Shown: positions 42,562-50,885 of the stretch, piece after piece | Numbering within the stretch: the first letter of the stretch is position 1 | Layout: each line of letters starts with the position of its first letter | Position numbers and translations under genes: made by a program | Notes under the pieces: model-generated | What the model was told of the DNA's origin: nothing | Database searches by the model: none | Seen by the model: only the letters and a program-made list of their open reading frames with translations | Source: Trichocoleus desertorum ATA4-8-CV12 | GTDB lineage: Bacteria; Cyanobacteriota; Cyanobacteriia; FACHB-46 | Direction of reading: 5' to 3' | Length of the DNA stretch: 64,000 nt | Assembly: GCA_019358975.1 (NCBI GenBank) | Contig: JAHHIL010000008.1 | Span: forward strand, 1-64,000

Positions 42562-44532
42562 TCAGGCAAACATCCCGTCGATCATACCTTGATAGCGCTC
42601 CATCACAACGGGTCGCCGAATCTTCAAGGTTTGGGTCATCATGCCATTCTCAACCGAGAAGGGTTCCACAATCAGGCGGAATGGCCCCACCCGATCATCG
42701 GGGCGATAACCCGGTCGATTTTGCACCTCCCGGTTCAGTTCTTGGCGGAATAAATCTTGAATGCGTTTGTCCTCTAGGGCGATCGCTGTAGCTCCGGAAT
42801 TGGTGCTAGCAGGTTGATCAGGCAAGTTGAGAGAGAGATTTTGGTTTGTGACCCACTGCTGGAGAGCGTCTAAATTCGGCACGATCAGGGCACCGAGCGA
42901 TCGCTGGTCTTGCCCAACCATCATGATTTGATCGATGTAGGGGCTGCGAATGCAAGCATCTTCAATCGGTTGTGGCTCAATGTTCTCACCACTAGTCAAG
43001 ACAATTGTGTCTTTGGCCCGCCCAGTCAGCACCAAATCATTCTCATCCGTCACCCAGCCCAAGTCGCCGCTATCAAACCAACCTTCTGGGTCAATCGCTT
43101 TAGCGGTCGCTTGCGGGTTGTTGTAATACCCCTGCATCACTTGTCGCCCCCGAATCAACACCAGACCTCGCTTTCCGGCGGGTAAGGGTTGGCGAGTTTC
43201 TGGGTCTACAATGCGAATTTCTGTTCCTGGTATGGGTTGACCGGAAGCACCTTTGAGGTTGCGCCAAGGCCGACGCACATTGGTTACGGGAGATGTTTCT
43301 GTCAAGCCATAGCCCTGCAAAACGGTGACTCCGACAATCTCAAAGAAGTTGTCGAGGTGCTTGGCAAAAGAGCCGCCCCCACTGACCAAAAATTCAATTT
43401 TGCCGCCAGTTGCCTCCCGGACTTGCCGATAAACCAGGCGATCGCCCAAGGCATGAACCGGAGCCAGAGCGGCAGCTTTTGCGGTGGCAGCTAAGCGTTC
43501 AATTGCAGAGGGATGGGGATTTTCTAGACTTAAACCCTGCACAATGCGACGGGCAGCAAGATAGCGCTGACTGCTTGACAACAGAGAGTTAATTAGCCGT
43601 TGCTTACTCGCTGGCTGCTCCCGAAACTGCTTCTGCACCCCTTCATAAATCGACTCCCACAGGCGAGGGACTCCCACCATGTACTGGGGCTTGTACGTTT
43701 TTAGATCTTGCTTAACGTGACGGATACTGGTGTAGATCTGAGTGCAACCTTGAGCTAAAACAAAGTACTCAAAAGCTCGCTCGTAAGCATGCCAGCTAGG
43801 CAAAATGCTGAGCACAATATTACCGGGCTGGGGCGGCACCACGGCCCCTAGCATGGTGGCTTGATGCAACAAATTGCCATGACTAAGCATGGCTCCTTTT
43901 GGCCTGCCCGTCGTGCCGGATGTATAGATCAGGGTGGCTAGGGTTTCCCGATTTTGCTGAACAGGTTGCAACGAGTGATTGGCACCCAGTTCTAGTAATT
44001 GAGGAAAGTTAAGAATTTTGAGAGTTTCATCCGTGGGTGGCTCCTCGTCGGAAAGTAGCACCACGGTTCGGACTGCCAAGCCATCCAGACCAGAGCGTAA
44101 TTTCTCTAGAGTGGCTTGGTTCTCAACGACCAAGGCGGTGCTGCCACTGTCAGCCAGAATAAACAAAAGTTCTTCGCGATCTGCTTGAGAACTACGCACA
44201 GCATTGGCTGCTCCAGCCGTCATGATGCCTTGATCTGCCACAAACCAACGGGGACTGTTGTCCGAGATTAGGCCCACGCGATCGCCCACTTCCACCCCTA
44301 GTGCCTGCAACCCTGCGGCAAAGCGCTGCATCTGCTGATATACCTGTGCGTAAGTCAGTGATACTTCCGGTTTGGCATGGGGGTCTTTCAAGGCCACAAT
44401 TGAGCCAAATTTCTTAGCCACAATCGGCCAAATTGCTGGCAAAGACTCAACAGCTTGATAGTCCACTAAGCGCTTAAGGTTAGCGCGCTCTGGCTCAGTT
44501 AGATGGAGGCTAGGTGCATTAGGAGGGTTCAT
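42562..44532 (-). CDS. aas: Acyl-ACP/long-chain fatty-acid synthetase (Aas-like)
   Basis: This encodes 656 residues from the ATG at 44532. A TTG six codons earlier is less likely. The AMP-binding signature TLIYTSGTTGRPKGAMLSHGN, the motif QGYGLTETSP, DSGDLGWVTDENDLVL and the catalytic-lysine-region GENIEPQPIE are all present. The size, and the internal stretch around IVQGLSLENPHPSAIERL, match the cyanobacterial acyl-ACP synthetase that activates free fatty acids and recycles them to lipids. It probably sits at the membrane without a clear transmembrane helix. The neighbours on the same strand are ylqD and pdhC. Confidence 0.93.
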   Translation of the reverse strand: MNPPNAPSLHLTEPERANLKRLVDYQAVESLPAIWPIVAKKFGSIVALKDPHAKPEVSLTYAQVYQQMQRFAAGLQALGVEVGDRVGLISDNSPRWFVADQGIMTAGAANAVRSSQADREELLFILADSGSTALVVENQATLEKLRSGLDGLAVRTVVLLSDEEPPTDETLKILNFPQLLELGANHSLQPVQQNRETLATLIYTSGTTGRPKGAMLSHGNLLHQATMLGAVVPPQPGNIVLSILPSWHAYERAFEYFVLAQGCTQIYTSIRHVKQDLKTYKPQYMVGVPRLWESIYEGVQKQFREQPASKQRLINSLLSSSQRYLAARRIVQGLSLENPHPSAIERLAATAKAAALAPVHALGDRLVYRQVREATGGKIEFLVSGGGSFAKHLDNFFEIVGVTVLQGYGLTETSPVTNVRRPWRNLKGASGQPIPGTEIRIVDPETRQPLPAGKRGLVLIRGRQVMQGYYNNPQATAKAIDPEGWFDSGDLGWVTDENDLVLTGRAKDTIVLTSGENIEPQPIEDACIRSPYIDQIMMVGQDQRSLGALIVPNLDALQQWVTNQNLSLNLPDQPASTNSGATAIALEDKRIQDLFRQELNREVQNRPGYRPDDRVGPFRLIVEPFSVENGMMTQTLKIRRPVVMERYQGMIDGMFA

Positions 44533-44760
44533 AGTAGCTCTTGACCTCAAAACGATAGGAAATTAAGCATAAATAGCTGGCTTGGCATCAAATATATGAC
44601 AAAAGGATACGCCCAGTTTTTCTCAACACAACCTGCTATGGTTCCACGCTATCCTGACTAGAGTCTAAGAAAGACTGGTTTAGGACAGGATTCAATCTGT
44701 CCGTTCTTAACCAAAATTGACCAAACAAGCGAACTTGAATATAAACGAGGGAAGTGAATC

Positions 44761-45045
44761 ATGGCAAAAGCAGTTTGGAACAGTGCCGTCCTCGCCGAAA
44801 GTGACAATTGCGAAGTGGTCGAGAATAATTACTACTTCCCCCCCGATGCCATCAATCGCGAATTCTTTAAAGAAAGTTCAACTCACACTACCTGTCCTTG
44901 GAAAGGTGTGGCTAGCTACTACAACGTTGAGGTAGAGGGCCAAGTGAATAAAGACGCGGCTTGGTACTACCCGGAGGCGAAGCAAGCGGCCAAAAACATT
45001 GAGGGCTATGTTGCCTTTTGGCGCGGTGTCAAAGTCGAGGCGTAA
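44761..45045 (+). CDS. DUF427 protein
   Basis: This encodes 94 residues. The pattern AVWNSAVLAESDNCEVVENNYYFPPDAI and later HTTCPWKGVASYYNVEV is the DUF427 fold, a small beta barrel. The conserved CPWKG is retained. No firm function is known to me. It faces the GH3 gene tail to tail, and a terminator hairpin starting at 45058 closes it, overlapping the GH3 stop region on the other strand. Confidence 0.92.
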   Translation: MAKAVWNSAVLAESDNCEVVENNYYFPPDAINREFFKESSTHTTCPWKGVASYYNVEVEGQVNKDAAWYYPEAKQAAKNIEGYVAFWRGVKVEA

Positions 45046-45057
45046 CTTTTATTTTTC

Positions 45058-45089
45058 GGTGGGTTATGGTCAGCCTAACCCACCTTTTT
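45058..45089 (+). terminator. Terminator of the DUF427 gene, overlapping the GH3 end
   Basis: GGTGGGTTA (45058-45066) pairs with TAACCCACC (45076-45084) over a 9-base loop. It is followed by TTTTT (45085-45089). The right arm and T run are the last codons of the GH3 gene on the other strand. On the minus strand there is no T run, so it does not clearly terminate the GH3 cluster. Confidence 0.8.
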
Positions 45090-46592
45090 CAGCATTGCGA
45101 CTGGCTTTGTCGCTAACACTTCATGCTTGATATCCCCCCATTTTTGGCCTGCTAGCAACTTCTGTTGCAGCACCAGTTCGGGCACTTCCGGCGACACCCA
45201 AACCTGAGCAGGGGCTAATTGTCCCAAAAGCCGAGCCTGTTGATAGTGGAGGGACTCGCTGAGAGCAGCCTCTAGTTGCTGAGCGATCGCTTCTCCTTCC
45301 CGATTAGCTTGATCTAGCAACAAGAGATAGTGGGGTTGGGGTTGAGTCACAGGAACTAAGGTTCTAAACGTAGTTGATCCCAAATTCAGGCGATCGATTA
45401 CCTGGGCAACAAAAGCGGCATGGAGTTTTTCTCCCACCAAATCGCTGGTCATCTGATCTCGGCCTAAGAATTCTAAACAAGGCGTATTTAGGTAGGTGTG
45501 AGTCATACGAACGCGATCGCCCATGCGATACCGATACAACCCGCCTTTTTGGGACACAATGATCGCGTACTCTGTAGCTGGCTCTAGCTCATGTAAGAGA
45601 CGAATCACTCCCATTGCATCTTCAAATTCAAAAAAGACTTCATTCAACAATGGGACAGATCCCTGAGCGGCAATCAGTGGCACTGTCATCGGAGCTTCAG
45701 TCGCCAACAGCCCCTTACCCTGCACCATCACACCGGGAAAGTGCGATCGCAAAACTTGAGCTTGGTCCGCAGCGTTGACACTATCCCAACAGGAAATTAG
45801 CTTCAGATGCGGCCAAATCTCTGTCCAAGTAGTTGTGGGATCTGAGATCAAGGCGAGGCGTTTGGGGGAGACGCGATCGCGCAATTGTTCGCAGAGCTTT
45901 TGGCGATGTTGCTGGATGTAGTTGAGATGCACCGTGAGAAAGCTAGGACTCCAAATAGAGATAATTTCTAGCTTTTCTGATTGCAATAATGCTAGACAAA
46001 GCTGCTCTTTAAAGGCTTCTGGATCGCGGAGACGACTTAAGCCCGCAGGAGCCACCAAAAAAGGCCGTAATATCCACTGCAACCAGCCGTCTAGATATTC
46101 AGCATCATCTGCTAGCCCAACCTTGATCCCTGCTTCTGTTTGTGTAGGTTGAGTGAGTTGCGGTGAGACACAGAAATAGACTTGTCCCGTGGAAAACTTA
46201 GGGCCATTTGTGATTAAGTCATGTGCCCACACCGAAAACATTTGACTAAAAGAGCGGCGCAGCGATCGCGTGTAGGGAATCCATTTTGCAGGGCCACGAC
46301 TCCCAGATGTTTTCTCATAAAAGAGGATAGGTTCTGAAGTTAAAAGTGCTGTTTTGCTCTGCTTTTGGCATTCGATCCACAGCTCCAAATCGGCATAATT
46401 CACAATTGGGATTTTCTGCCAATCTTTTAGCGATCGCACACCCAAAAAGCGACCGTATTCACTAGTAACTAAGCGTTGACAGATTTCCTTCTGAACCTTT
46501 GCTTGGGCTGCTTGCGGATCTTTTAGGGCTTGATGAAATCTGCGAGCTTCTGGGCTCAACAACTTGGCAAAGAATTGAATGATGGGACGCAT
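45075..46592 (-). CDS. GH3-type acyl-adenylate/amido synthetase
   Basis: This encodes 505 residues. The N-terminus MRPIIQFFAKLLSPEARRFH is helical. The adenylate-forming motif YEKTSGSRGPAKWIPYT (about 92-108) replaces the SSGTSxGxxK of plant GH3. A later YRYRMGDRVRMTHTY is the GH3-specific motif 2 region (about 355-370). GH3 enzymes activate a carboxylic acid with ATP and join it to an amino acid or other amine. Plant forms act on hormones. Bacterial homologues occur in biosynthetic clusters. It is the last gene of the 12-gene cluster, and its start lies 37 bases inside the glycosyltransferase gene. No other bacterial adenylating enzyme is in the cluster, so GH3 is the likely amide-bond maker. 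Confidence 0.88.
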   Translation of the reverse strand: MRPIIQFFAKLLSPEARRFHQALKDPQAAQAKVQKEICQRLVTSEYGRFLGVRSLKDWQKIPIVNYADLELWIECQKQSKTALLTSEPILFYEKTSGSRGPAKWIPYTRSLRRSFSQMFSVWAHDLITNGPKFSTGQVYFCVSPQLTQPTQTEAGIKVGLADDAEYLDGWLQWILRPFLVAPAGLSRLRDPEAFKEQLCLALLQSEKLEIISIWSPSFLTVHLNYIQQHRQKLCEQLRDRVSPKRLALISDPTTTWTEIWPHLKLISCWDSVNAADQAQVLRSHFPGVMVQGKGLLATEAPMTVPLIAAQGSVPLLNEVFFEFEDAMGVIRLLHELEPATEYAIIVSQKGGLYRYRMGDRVRMTHTYLNTPCLEFLGRDQMTSDLVGEKLHAAFVAQVIDRLNLGSTTFRTLVPVTQPQPHYLLLLDQANREGEAIAQQLEAALSESLHYQQARLLGQLAPAQVWVSPEVPELVLQQKLLAGQKWGDIKHEVLATKPVAMLKKVG

Positions 46593-47893
46593 AATTCAGT
46601 TTTAGGTTGAGAGAATTCCTGAGTCAGAACAGGTTTACCAGTCGCGATCGCCTGTTCCACAATATCCGCAGCCCGTATTACTCCTCCTGCTTGCGCGATC
46701 GCTTGCTGCAATCTGACTGCGTTCTGTTTGTATGTTTCACAGGTCAATACTTGTTGAACCGCAGTTCTCAATCGGGCGGCAGTTAAACGCGATTTAGGTA
46801 CGACTTCTCCAGCCCCCGTCCATTTGATCCGAGCGGCAACTCCTGGCTGATCATCTGTAACTGGGAGCGCCACCATCGGCACACCTGCTTGCAGAGATTC
46901 CAGGGCAGTATTCAAGCCTGCATGAGTGATGGCTAAGGTGGCACGTTGTAGTAGTTCTAGCTGAGGAGCATAACCCACGACAATCGGTTCACCAGGCAGA
47001 TCAGCAAGAATTTCTGGAGATAGCCCTTTCCCTAAGGCGATCACAAGTTGAGCATCCAATCCAGCACAAGCAGCAGCAATTTGCTCAAAAACCCGATGAG
47101 AGCGATTGCGTAAGGTTCCCATCGAAGCATAGATCAGAGGTTGACCCGTTAGCTTTTCAAACGGGAAGGAGACGTTTTCTCGGATTACAGTGTTGTGAAA
47201 CGGTCCAGTGAAATGAAAGCAAGGAGCAAGGCGCTGACGGGGATACTCAAACTCGGCGGGCTGATGGCTAATTTGAGCTAAGGGTGATAGAGCATCACTG
47301 GGATTTTTATATAGCGGTAGTCGCCACAGTTGGCGGTACTCATTCACAGGTTGATGTACCATCTGCCAATACTGCACCAACAGAGCATGACCAAAGCGAT
47401 TTCGTAGTCTCGCCCAAGGTGCTAGATCGTAAGGCCAATCCGCAAAGAAAGGAGGCACACTATCGTCGGGCTGCATCAAGAGCGCACTACAAAGAGAGAC
47501 AAAGGGCAGAGATAATCGTTCGGCGATCGCTCCGCCTGCAACAATCACATGGTCTACAAGCAAAGCTTCTACCCCTGCGGCTTTAATCGCAGCAGGAGCC
47601 TCTTGCAGAAACACGGTAGCCCAGACTTGTTGCCTAAATTTGAGGGTAGATTGAAAGGCTGCGAAACCTCGCAAAGTGCCTAGGTGATCATAGAATCCAC
47701 CCAAAATCCCTAAAGGAAATTCCTTTGTACCAATGGGCCAAAAGTTAATCTCCGCCGCTTTTGCCTTCGCTGCTGTATCAGGGATGTTAAACAAAGTGAC
47801 TTGATGCCCGCGCTGTTGCAGTTCTCGACCTAGAGCCAGCATGGGGTTGAGGTGCCCAGTTGTAGGAGGACATAAGAGACCAAAATGAGTCAT
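46556..47893 (-). CDS. GT1 glycosyltransferase (UGT/MGT-type, CrtX-like)
   Basis: This encodes 445 residues. The N-terminal acceptor half opens THFGLLCPPTTGHLNPML, as in macrolide, flavonoid and carotenoid glucosyltransferases. The donor-binding C-terminal half has QPLIYASMGTLRNRSH and THAGLNTALESLQAGVPMVA with DDQ, the UDP-sugar-binding signature. The acceptor is therefore a small hydrophobic alcohol or acid. It is probably cytosolic and membrane-associated. CrtX-like carotenoid glucosyltransferases belong to the same group, so a hydroxylated isoprenoid acceptor is plausible but not shown. The gene overlaps GH3 by 37 bases and starts 12 bases after the acyltransferase stop. Confidence 0.9.
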   Translation of the reverse strand: MTHFGLLCPPTTGHLNPMLALGRELQQRGHQVTLFNIPDTAAKAKAAEINFWPIGTKEFPLGILGGFYDHLGTLRGFAAFQSTLKFRQQVWATVFLQEAPAAIKAAGVEALLVDHVIVAGGAIAERLSLPFVSLCSALLMQPDDSVPPFFADWPYDLAPWARLRNRFGHALLVQYWQMVHQPVNEYRQLWRLPLYKNPSDALSPLAQISHQPAEFEYPRQRLAPCFHFTGPFHNTVIRENVSFPFEKLTGQPLIYASMGTLRNRSHRVFEQIAAACAGLDAQLVIALGKGLSPEILADLPGEPIVVGYAPQLELLQRATLAITHAGLNTALESLQAGVPMVALPVTDDQPGVAARIKWTGAGEVVPKSRLTAARLRTAVQQVLTCETYKQNAVRLQQAIAQAGGVIRAADIVEQAIATGKPVLTQEFSQPKTELCVPSFNSLPSC

Positions 47894-47905
47894 AAAATTT
47901 TAGGT

Positions 47906-48670
47906 TTACTCAAGTTTTGATGGTTGATGTTGCTGCTTGGCTAAAAGAGTTTGAACTTTGAGCTGATCAATTGTTTGGTTGGGATATACATGCGTAAAAA
48001 CGGGGATATATGTTTCTGCTTGAACCACAACTCCAGGCCCAATATGATTCCAAGCACCTAGAAACACCCCATCGCCAATTTTGATCTTCTTAACATACAG
48101 CATCAAATCTTGCCTGCGCGGCTTGATAATATGTGGATAAAGACCTACCTGATGACCAAAGATGACGCGATCGCCAATCTCTAGCAATCCGCGATCGGCA
48201 ATCTCTAGATGCGGAGTCCAATAAACACCTGTGCCCACCTTGGAACCCCACAGCCGCAACCATAAGGAGAATGCACCGGGAATCAAGCGCAGCACAGTCT
48301 CTAAAGCTGGAAAAGCAATATAGATCGCCTGAATCTGATGACTCCCCCACCAAGGAGAATACTCTTTCCCTTGCAGATAACTAATTCCTTCTAGAACAGG
48401 ATAAAAATGAGCATGAATCCGGTAAATTAGCAGCGGCAAGCCATACAGCGAAAACAACCACAATAAAACAGTCCAGATGCCAGGAGAGATACAGACCGAT
48501 AGAAATGAACTTCCTGCTAGCAACATCACCAGCACCGGAAAGCCAGCCAGAAAAGTACTGAGCCAAGTCATTCCCTGCCGTTCTACCTTCAATGATTGAC
48601 TTGGGCTTAACTCCCCCTTCCCTTGAAGGGAAGGGGGCTGGGGGGTTAGGTCTACTTCTGAAGTATCCAT
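47906..48670 (-). CDS. Hexapeptide-repeat (LbH) acyltransferase-like protein with repeat-derived N-terminus
   Basis: This encodes 254 residues. Two or three N-terminal membrane segments (about 37-60 and 63-85) precede a left-handed beta-helix of hexapeptides (about 132-235: LRLWGSKVGTGVYWTP, then IADRGLLEIGDRVIFGHQV, then VKKIKIGDGVFLGAWNHIGPG). Such domains acetylate or acylate sugars and lipids, although membrane-linked forms also occur in tailoring. The ATG at 48670 has GGAG ten bases upstream. The first ~25 residues (TPQPPSLQGKGELSPSQ) are encoded by the palindromic repeat next to it, so an internal ATG at 48571 could be the ancestral start. It is the ninth gene of the cluster. Confidence 0.8.
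   Translation of the reverse strand: MDTSEVDLTPQPPSLQGKGELSPSQSLKVERQGMTWLSTFLAGFPVLVMLLAGSSFLSVCISPGIWTVLLWLFSLYGLPLLIYRIHAHFYPVLEGISYLQGKEYSPWWGSHQIQAIYIAFPALETVLRLIPGAFSLWLRLWGSKVGTGVYWTPHLEIADRGLLEIGDRVIFGHQVGLYPHIIKPRRQDLMLYVKKIKIGDGVFLGAWNHIGPGVVVQAETYIPVFTHVYPNQTIDQLKVQTLLAKQQHQPSKLE
48613..48637. repeat. CCCCCTTCCC palindrome, a cyanobacterial dispersed repeat inside the acyltransferase start
   Basis: CCCCCTTCCCTT (48613-48624) pairs with AAGGGAAGGGGG (48626-48637). It is followed by CTGGGGGGTTAGG. The translated form (LTPQPPSLQGKGE) recurs, from memory, in many cyanobacterial gene starts. It lies in the first 60 bases of the coding sequence. Confidence 0.7.
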
Positions 48671-48692
48671 CGATCAACTTCTCCAGCCAACG

Positions 48693-49415
48693 TCAAAAAG
48701 GCCAAAATAGCTTTTGGGATAAGGTCAAATTTGTCTGTATCCCCAGGCTTTCCGGGGCGCGATCGCACTCATAATTAGTTCCGTGCAGTTTATCCCAAAC
48801 CTTCAGATTGGCTCCATAATTACAGCCCTGCGTTTGGGCATGGTGCCAAGCATGGTCTTGTGGCAAAACAAGCCAAGGGGAGATCCAGCGATAAATCCAA
48901 CTCTGAGGCGCGGGAGTGATCGCACTGTGCCGCCACAAATCTAGAATGGCAGTCAAAGTGACTCCCAAAACATATCCTGTGGGGTTCTGTAACAACAAGA
49001 GAAATAACGGATGAACCCACAGATACAGAATTAAAAAGCTGCTCCATAGGGTATTGCGGGAGGTGCCCAACACATCCATTTGAGTAACGGTGTGATGGAC
49101 TTGATGCCAAGGCCATAGATGGTGATGATGTAGCAGGCGATGATTCCAATAATAGAGATAGTCTACTAAAACGAAGCTGAGCAGGAATCCTAGCCCAGGA
49201 GAGAGCATCAAAACTCCTTTCCAGGTAGGTAACAGCCACTGATACAGTTGGTAAACCAACAACAGTTGTAGACCAGGGATCACAATTCCTTGAATCGATA
49301 ACCCTACCAGATCGAGTAGCCAATCTTCTCTATTCTTCTGCAAGAGGAGATTGGATTGGCGATCGCGAGTGACGGTCAACAACAGCAAAGTCATAAAAGC
49401 AGCAAAGATTGCCAT
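48693..49415 (-). CDS. Sterol-desaturase/fatty-acid-hydroxylase superfamily membrane enzyme
   Basis: This encodes 240 residues from the ATG at 49415, two bases after the stop of the Rieske gene; a GTG overlapping that stop is an alternative. Membrane helices flank eight histidines in the classic motifs: the WNHRLLHH region (about 90-97), HQVHH (104-108), the later DHAWHH region (188-192) and the tail NYGANLKVWDKLHGT. This ERG3/FA-hydroxylase-type diiron membrane fold hydroxylates or desaturates sterols, fatty acids, sphingolipids or carotenoids. It probably works with the cluster's oxygenases on a membrane-soluble substrate, but that is inference. The hydrophobicity fits an integral inner-membrane enzyme. 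Confidence 0.9.
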   Translation of the reverse strand: MAIFAAFMTLLLLTVTRDRQSNLLLQKNREDWLLDLVGLSIQGIVIPGLQLLLVYQLYQWLLPTWKGVLMLSPGLGFLLSFVLVDYLYYWNHRLLHHHHLWPWHQVHHTVTQMDVLGTSRNTLWSSFLILYLWVHPLFLLLLQNPTGYVLGVTLTAILDLWRHSAITPAPQSWIYRWISPWLVLPQDHAWHHAQTQGCNYGANLKVWDKLHGTNYECDRAPESLGIQTNLTLSQKLFWPF

Positions 49416-49417
49416 CA

Positions 49418-50440
49418 CTACACCCAGAATGTGACTTGAACCGATTGATCAGGCAGCAGACGGGGATCTTCGCCAACGGCAATGCGATCGCGAATGGACT
49501 CTACAAAGGTGTGAATTGTATCCGCTGGAGTGTTGGCAAATTTCTGCCCGTATTTCTCAATGACTTCTTGTTGCAAATCTAATGCTGCTACATCCTGACC
49601 AATGATGTGTTGGGCAGTCCAATAGATGAAAGGACGCGCCAATTGATTCCAAATGCCATAGTTGTAGGTGACATCCGTGTAGACCAAAGTAGAGTCTTCA
49701 GTTTCAGGGATGGATTGGCTGCTAATCCACAGTTGGCGATAGGCTCCCATGTCATACTCAACGCTAGTGACATTGGGCATGAAGAAATAATCGGTATGGC
49801 GAATCTTGCCGCCTTTGGGATTGAGAAACTTGGCGTACCAACCCAGATTCGTAGTTTCGTTGCGATATTCTGCCCGTACTGCTCCTTTTTGCCGCTCTAC
49901 CGTCATCTCTAGTTTTTGTCTGCGGGGCGTGCGAAAAACACCAGGATGCACAGAAGCCGTATGTGGAATATCAATAAAGTTCTCAGCGCAGTTCGTGACA
50001 TTATTGCGGAAGCGGTTAATTACTCGCACCGTTGTCCAACCTGGTTCCTGGTAATGAGGCATTGGAAAGGGCTCAAATTCTTCACTCGGCTTGTTGGTTA
50101 AGCGCACATAAATATAACCATCTTGCTCACAAGTCTCGTAATGCTTCACCCGTCGAGCTTGAAGCTGCTTAAAATCATCTCCTTCTGCTGGCACTGCTAC
50201 CAAAGTTCCATTGTTGTCGTACACCCAACCGTGATAAGGGCAATGCACCTGTCCTTGGCATACCTGACCACGAGATAACCGACTATTGCGGTGCATACAG
50301 CGATCGCGTAAAGCCACAGGTTCACCATTCTCATCTCGAAAAACTGCCAGCCATTCTCCCAATACAGTCCGAGATAGAACTTTATTGGGTCTTAGTTGCT
50401 CACTTTGAGCCACCACATACCAGAAATCCTCAAACTTCAT
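49418..50440 (-). CDS. Rieske non-heme iron oxygenase C (aromatic-ring-hydroxylating type)
   Basis: This encodes 340 residues from the ATG at 50440, which has GGAGG five bases upstream and overlaps the ferredoxin stop (ATGA). The Rieske cluster ligands are Cys48/His50 (DRCMHRNSRLS) and Cys67/His70 (CPYHGW). The catalytic iron motif ENFIDIPHTASVH supplies His160 and His165. The length and motif spacing fit a single-component-type oxygenase alpha subunit. It lies right after the ferredoxin, which is the expected electron donor. A GTG/TAG junction with the hydroxylase gene follows. Substrate unknown. Confidence 0.93.
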   Translation of the reverse strand: MKFEDFWYVVAQSEQLRPNKVLSRTVLGEWLAVFRDENGEPVALRDRCMHRNSRLSRGQVCQGQVHCPYHGWVYDNNGTLVAVPAEGDDFKQLQARRVKHYETCEQDGYIYVRLTNKPSEEFEPFPMPHYQEPGWTTVRVINRFRNNVTNCAENFIDIPHTASVHPGVFRTPRRQKLEMTVERQKGAVRAEYRNETTNLGWYAKFLNPKGGKIRHTDYFFMPNVTSVEYDMGAYRQLWISSQSIPETEDSTLVYTDVTYNYGIWNQLARPFIYWTAQHIIGQDVAALDLQQEVIEKYGQKFANTPADTIHTFVESIRDRIAVGEDPRLLPDQSVQVTFWV

Positions 50441-50736
50441 AGAACCTCCGTCAGAGGCGCGATCGTGATTTCTCCCATTACATCTAGCTGGCAAGCCAGT
50501 CTTGCTTGAGAATTTCCAGGTGCCAACATATCGAGAATTTCCTGTTCGGCTGTACTAGGCGGAGCAAGATCTCCTGTTACTGTGACTAAACAGGTTCCAC
50601 AAAGTCCTGTGCGACAACCAAACAGCACGGGAGAATTTTGTACTGTGAGCTGCTCTGCTAAAGGTTGGTGAGACTCTAGAGCCAGGGGCACATAATCTGA
50701 ATTTGGAAAGTGAACCACACAATAGGATGCGTTCAT
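50437..50736 (-). CDS. Plant-type 2Fe-2S ferredoxin
   Basis: This encodes 99 residues from the ATG at 50736. An earlier ATG at 50799 would translate part of the inverted-repeat element and is rejected. The cluster ligands are Cys41, Cys46 and Cys49 in GCRTGLCGTCL, and Cys82 in LACQL. This is the plant/adrenodoxin-like 2Fe-2S ferredoxin arrangement. It probably passes electrons to the Rieske oxygenases and diiron proteins beside it. No reductase gene is in the cluster, so it must use a general cellular ferredoxin reductase or photosystem I. Its stop overlaps the start of Rieske C. Confidence 0.92.
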   Translation of the reverse strand: MNASYCVVHFPNSDYVPLALESHQPLAEQLTVQNSPVLFGCRTGLCGTCLVTVTGDLAPPSTAEQEILDMLAPGNSQARLACQLDVMGEITIAPLTEVL

Positions 50737-50785
50737 GATAAAAAATTGTGGGTCAAATAAATATTGATAATTTGGGTTACGCCTG

Positions 50786-50855
50786 TAGGGGCGAAGCATT
50801 CGGCTAACAATCTTTGCATTTGTCCGAAGAATATCTACCGAATGCTTCGCCCCTA
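50786..50855. repeat. 18-bp perfect inverted repeat (MITE-like element) within the cluster
   Basis: TAGGGGCGAAGCATTCGG (50786-50803) is the reverse complement of CCGAATGCTTCGCCCCTA (50838-50855), with 34 bases between. The GGGGCGAAGCATTCGG half is a common cyanobacterial dispersed sequence. It lies in the 149-base gap between the second Rieske gene and the ferredoxin, the only long gap in the proximal part of the operon. Confidence 0.9.
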
Positions 50856-50885
50856 CCCCCTATAAGGAGATACACATGAAAATGC

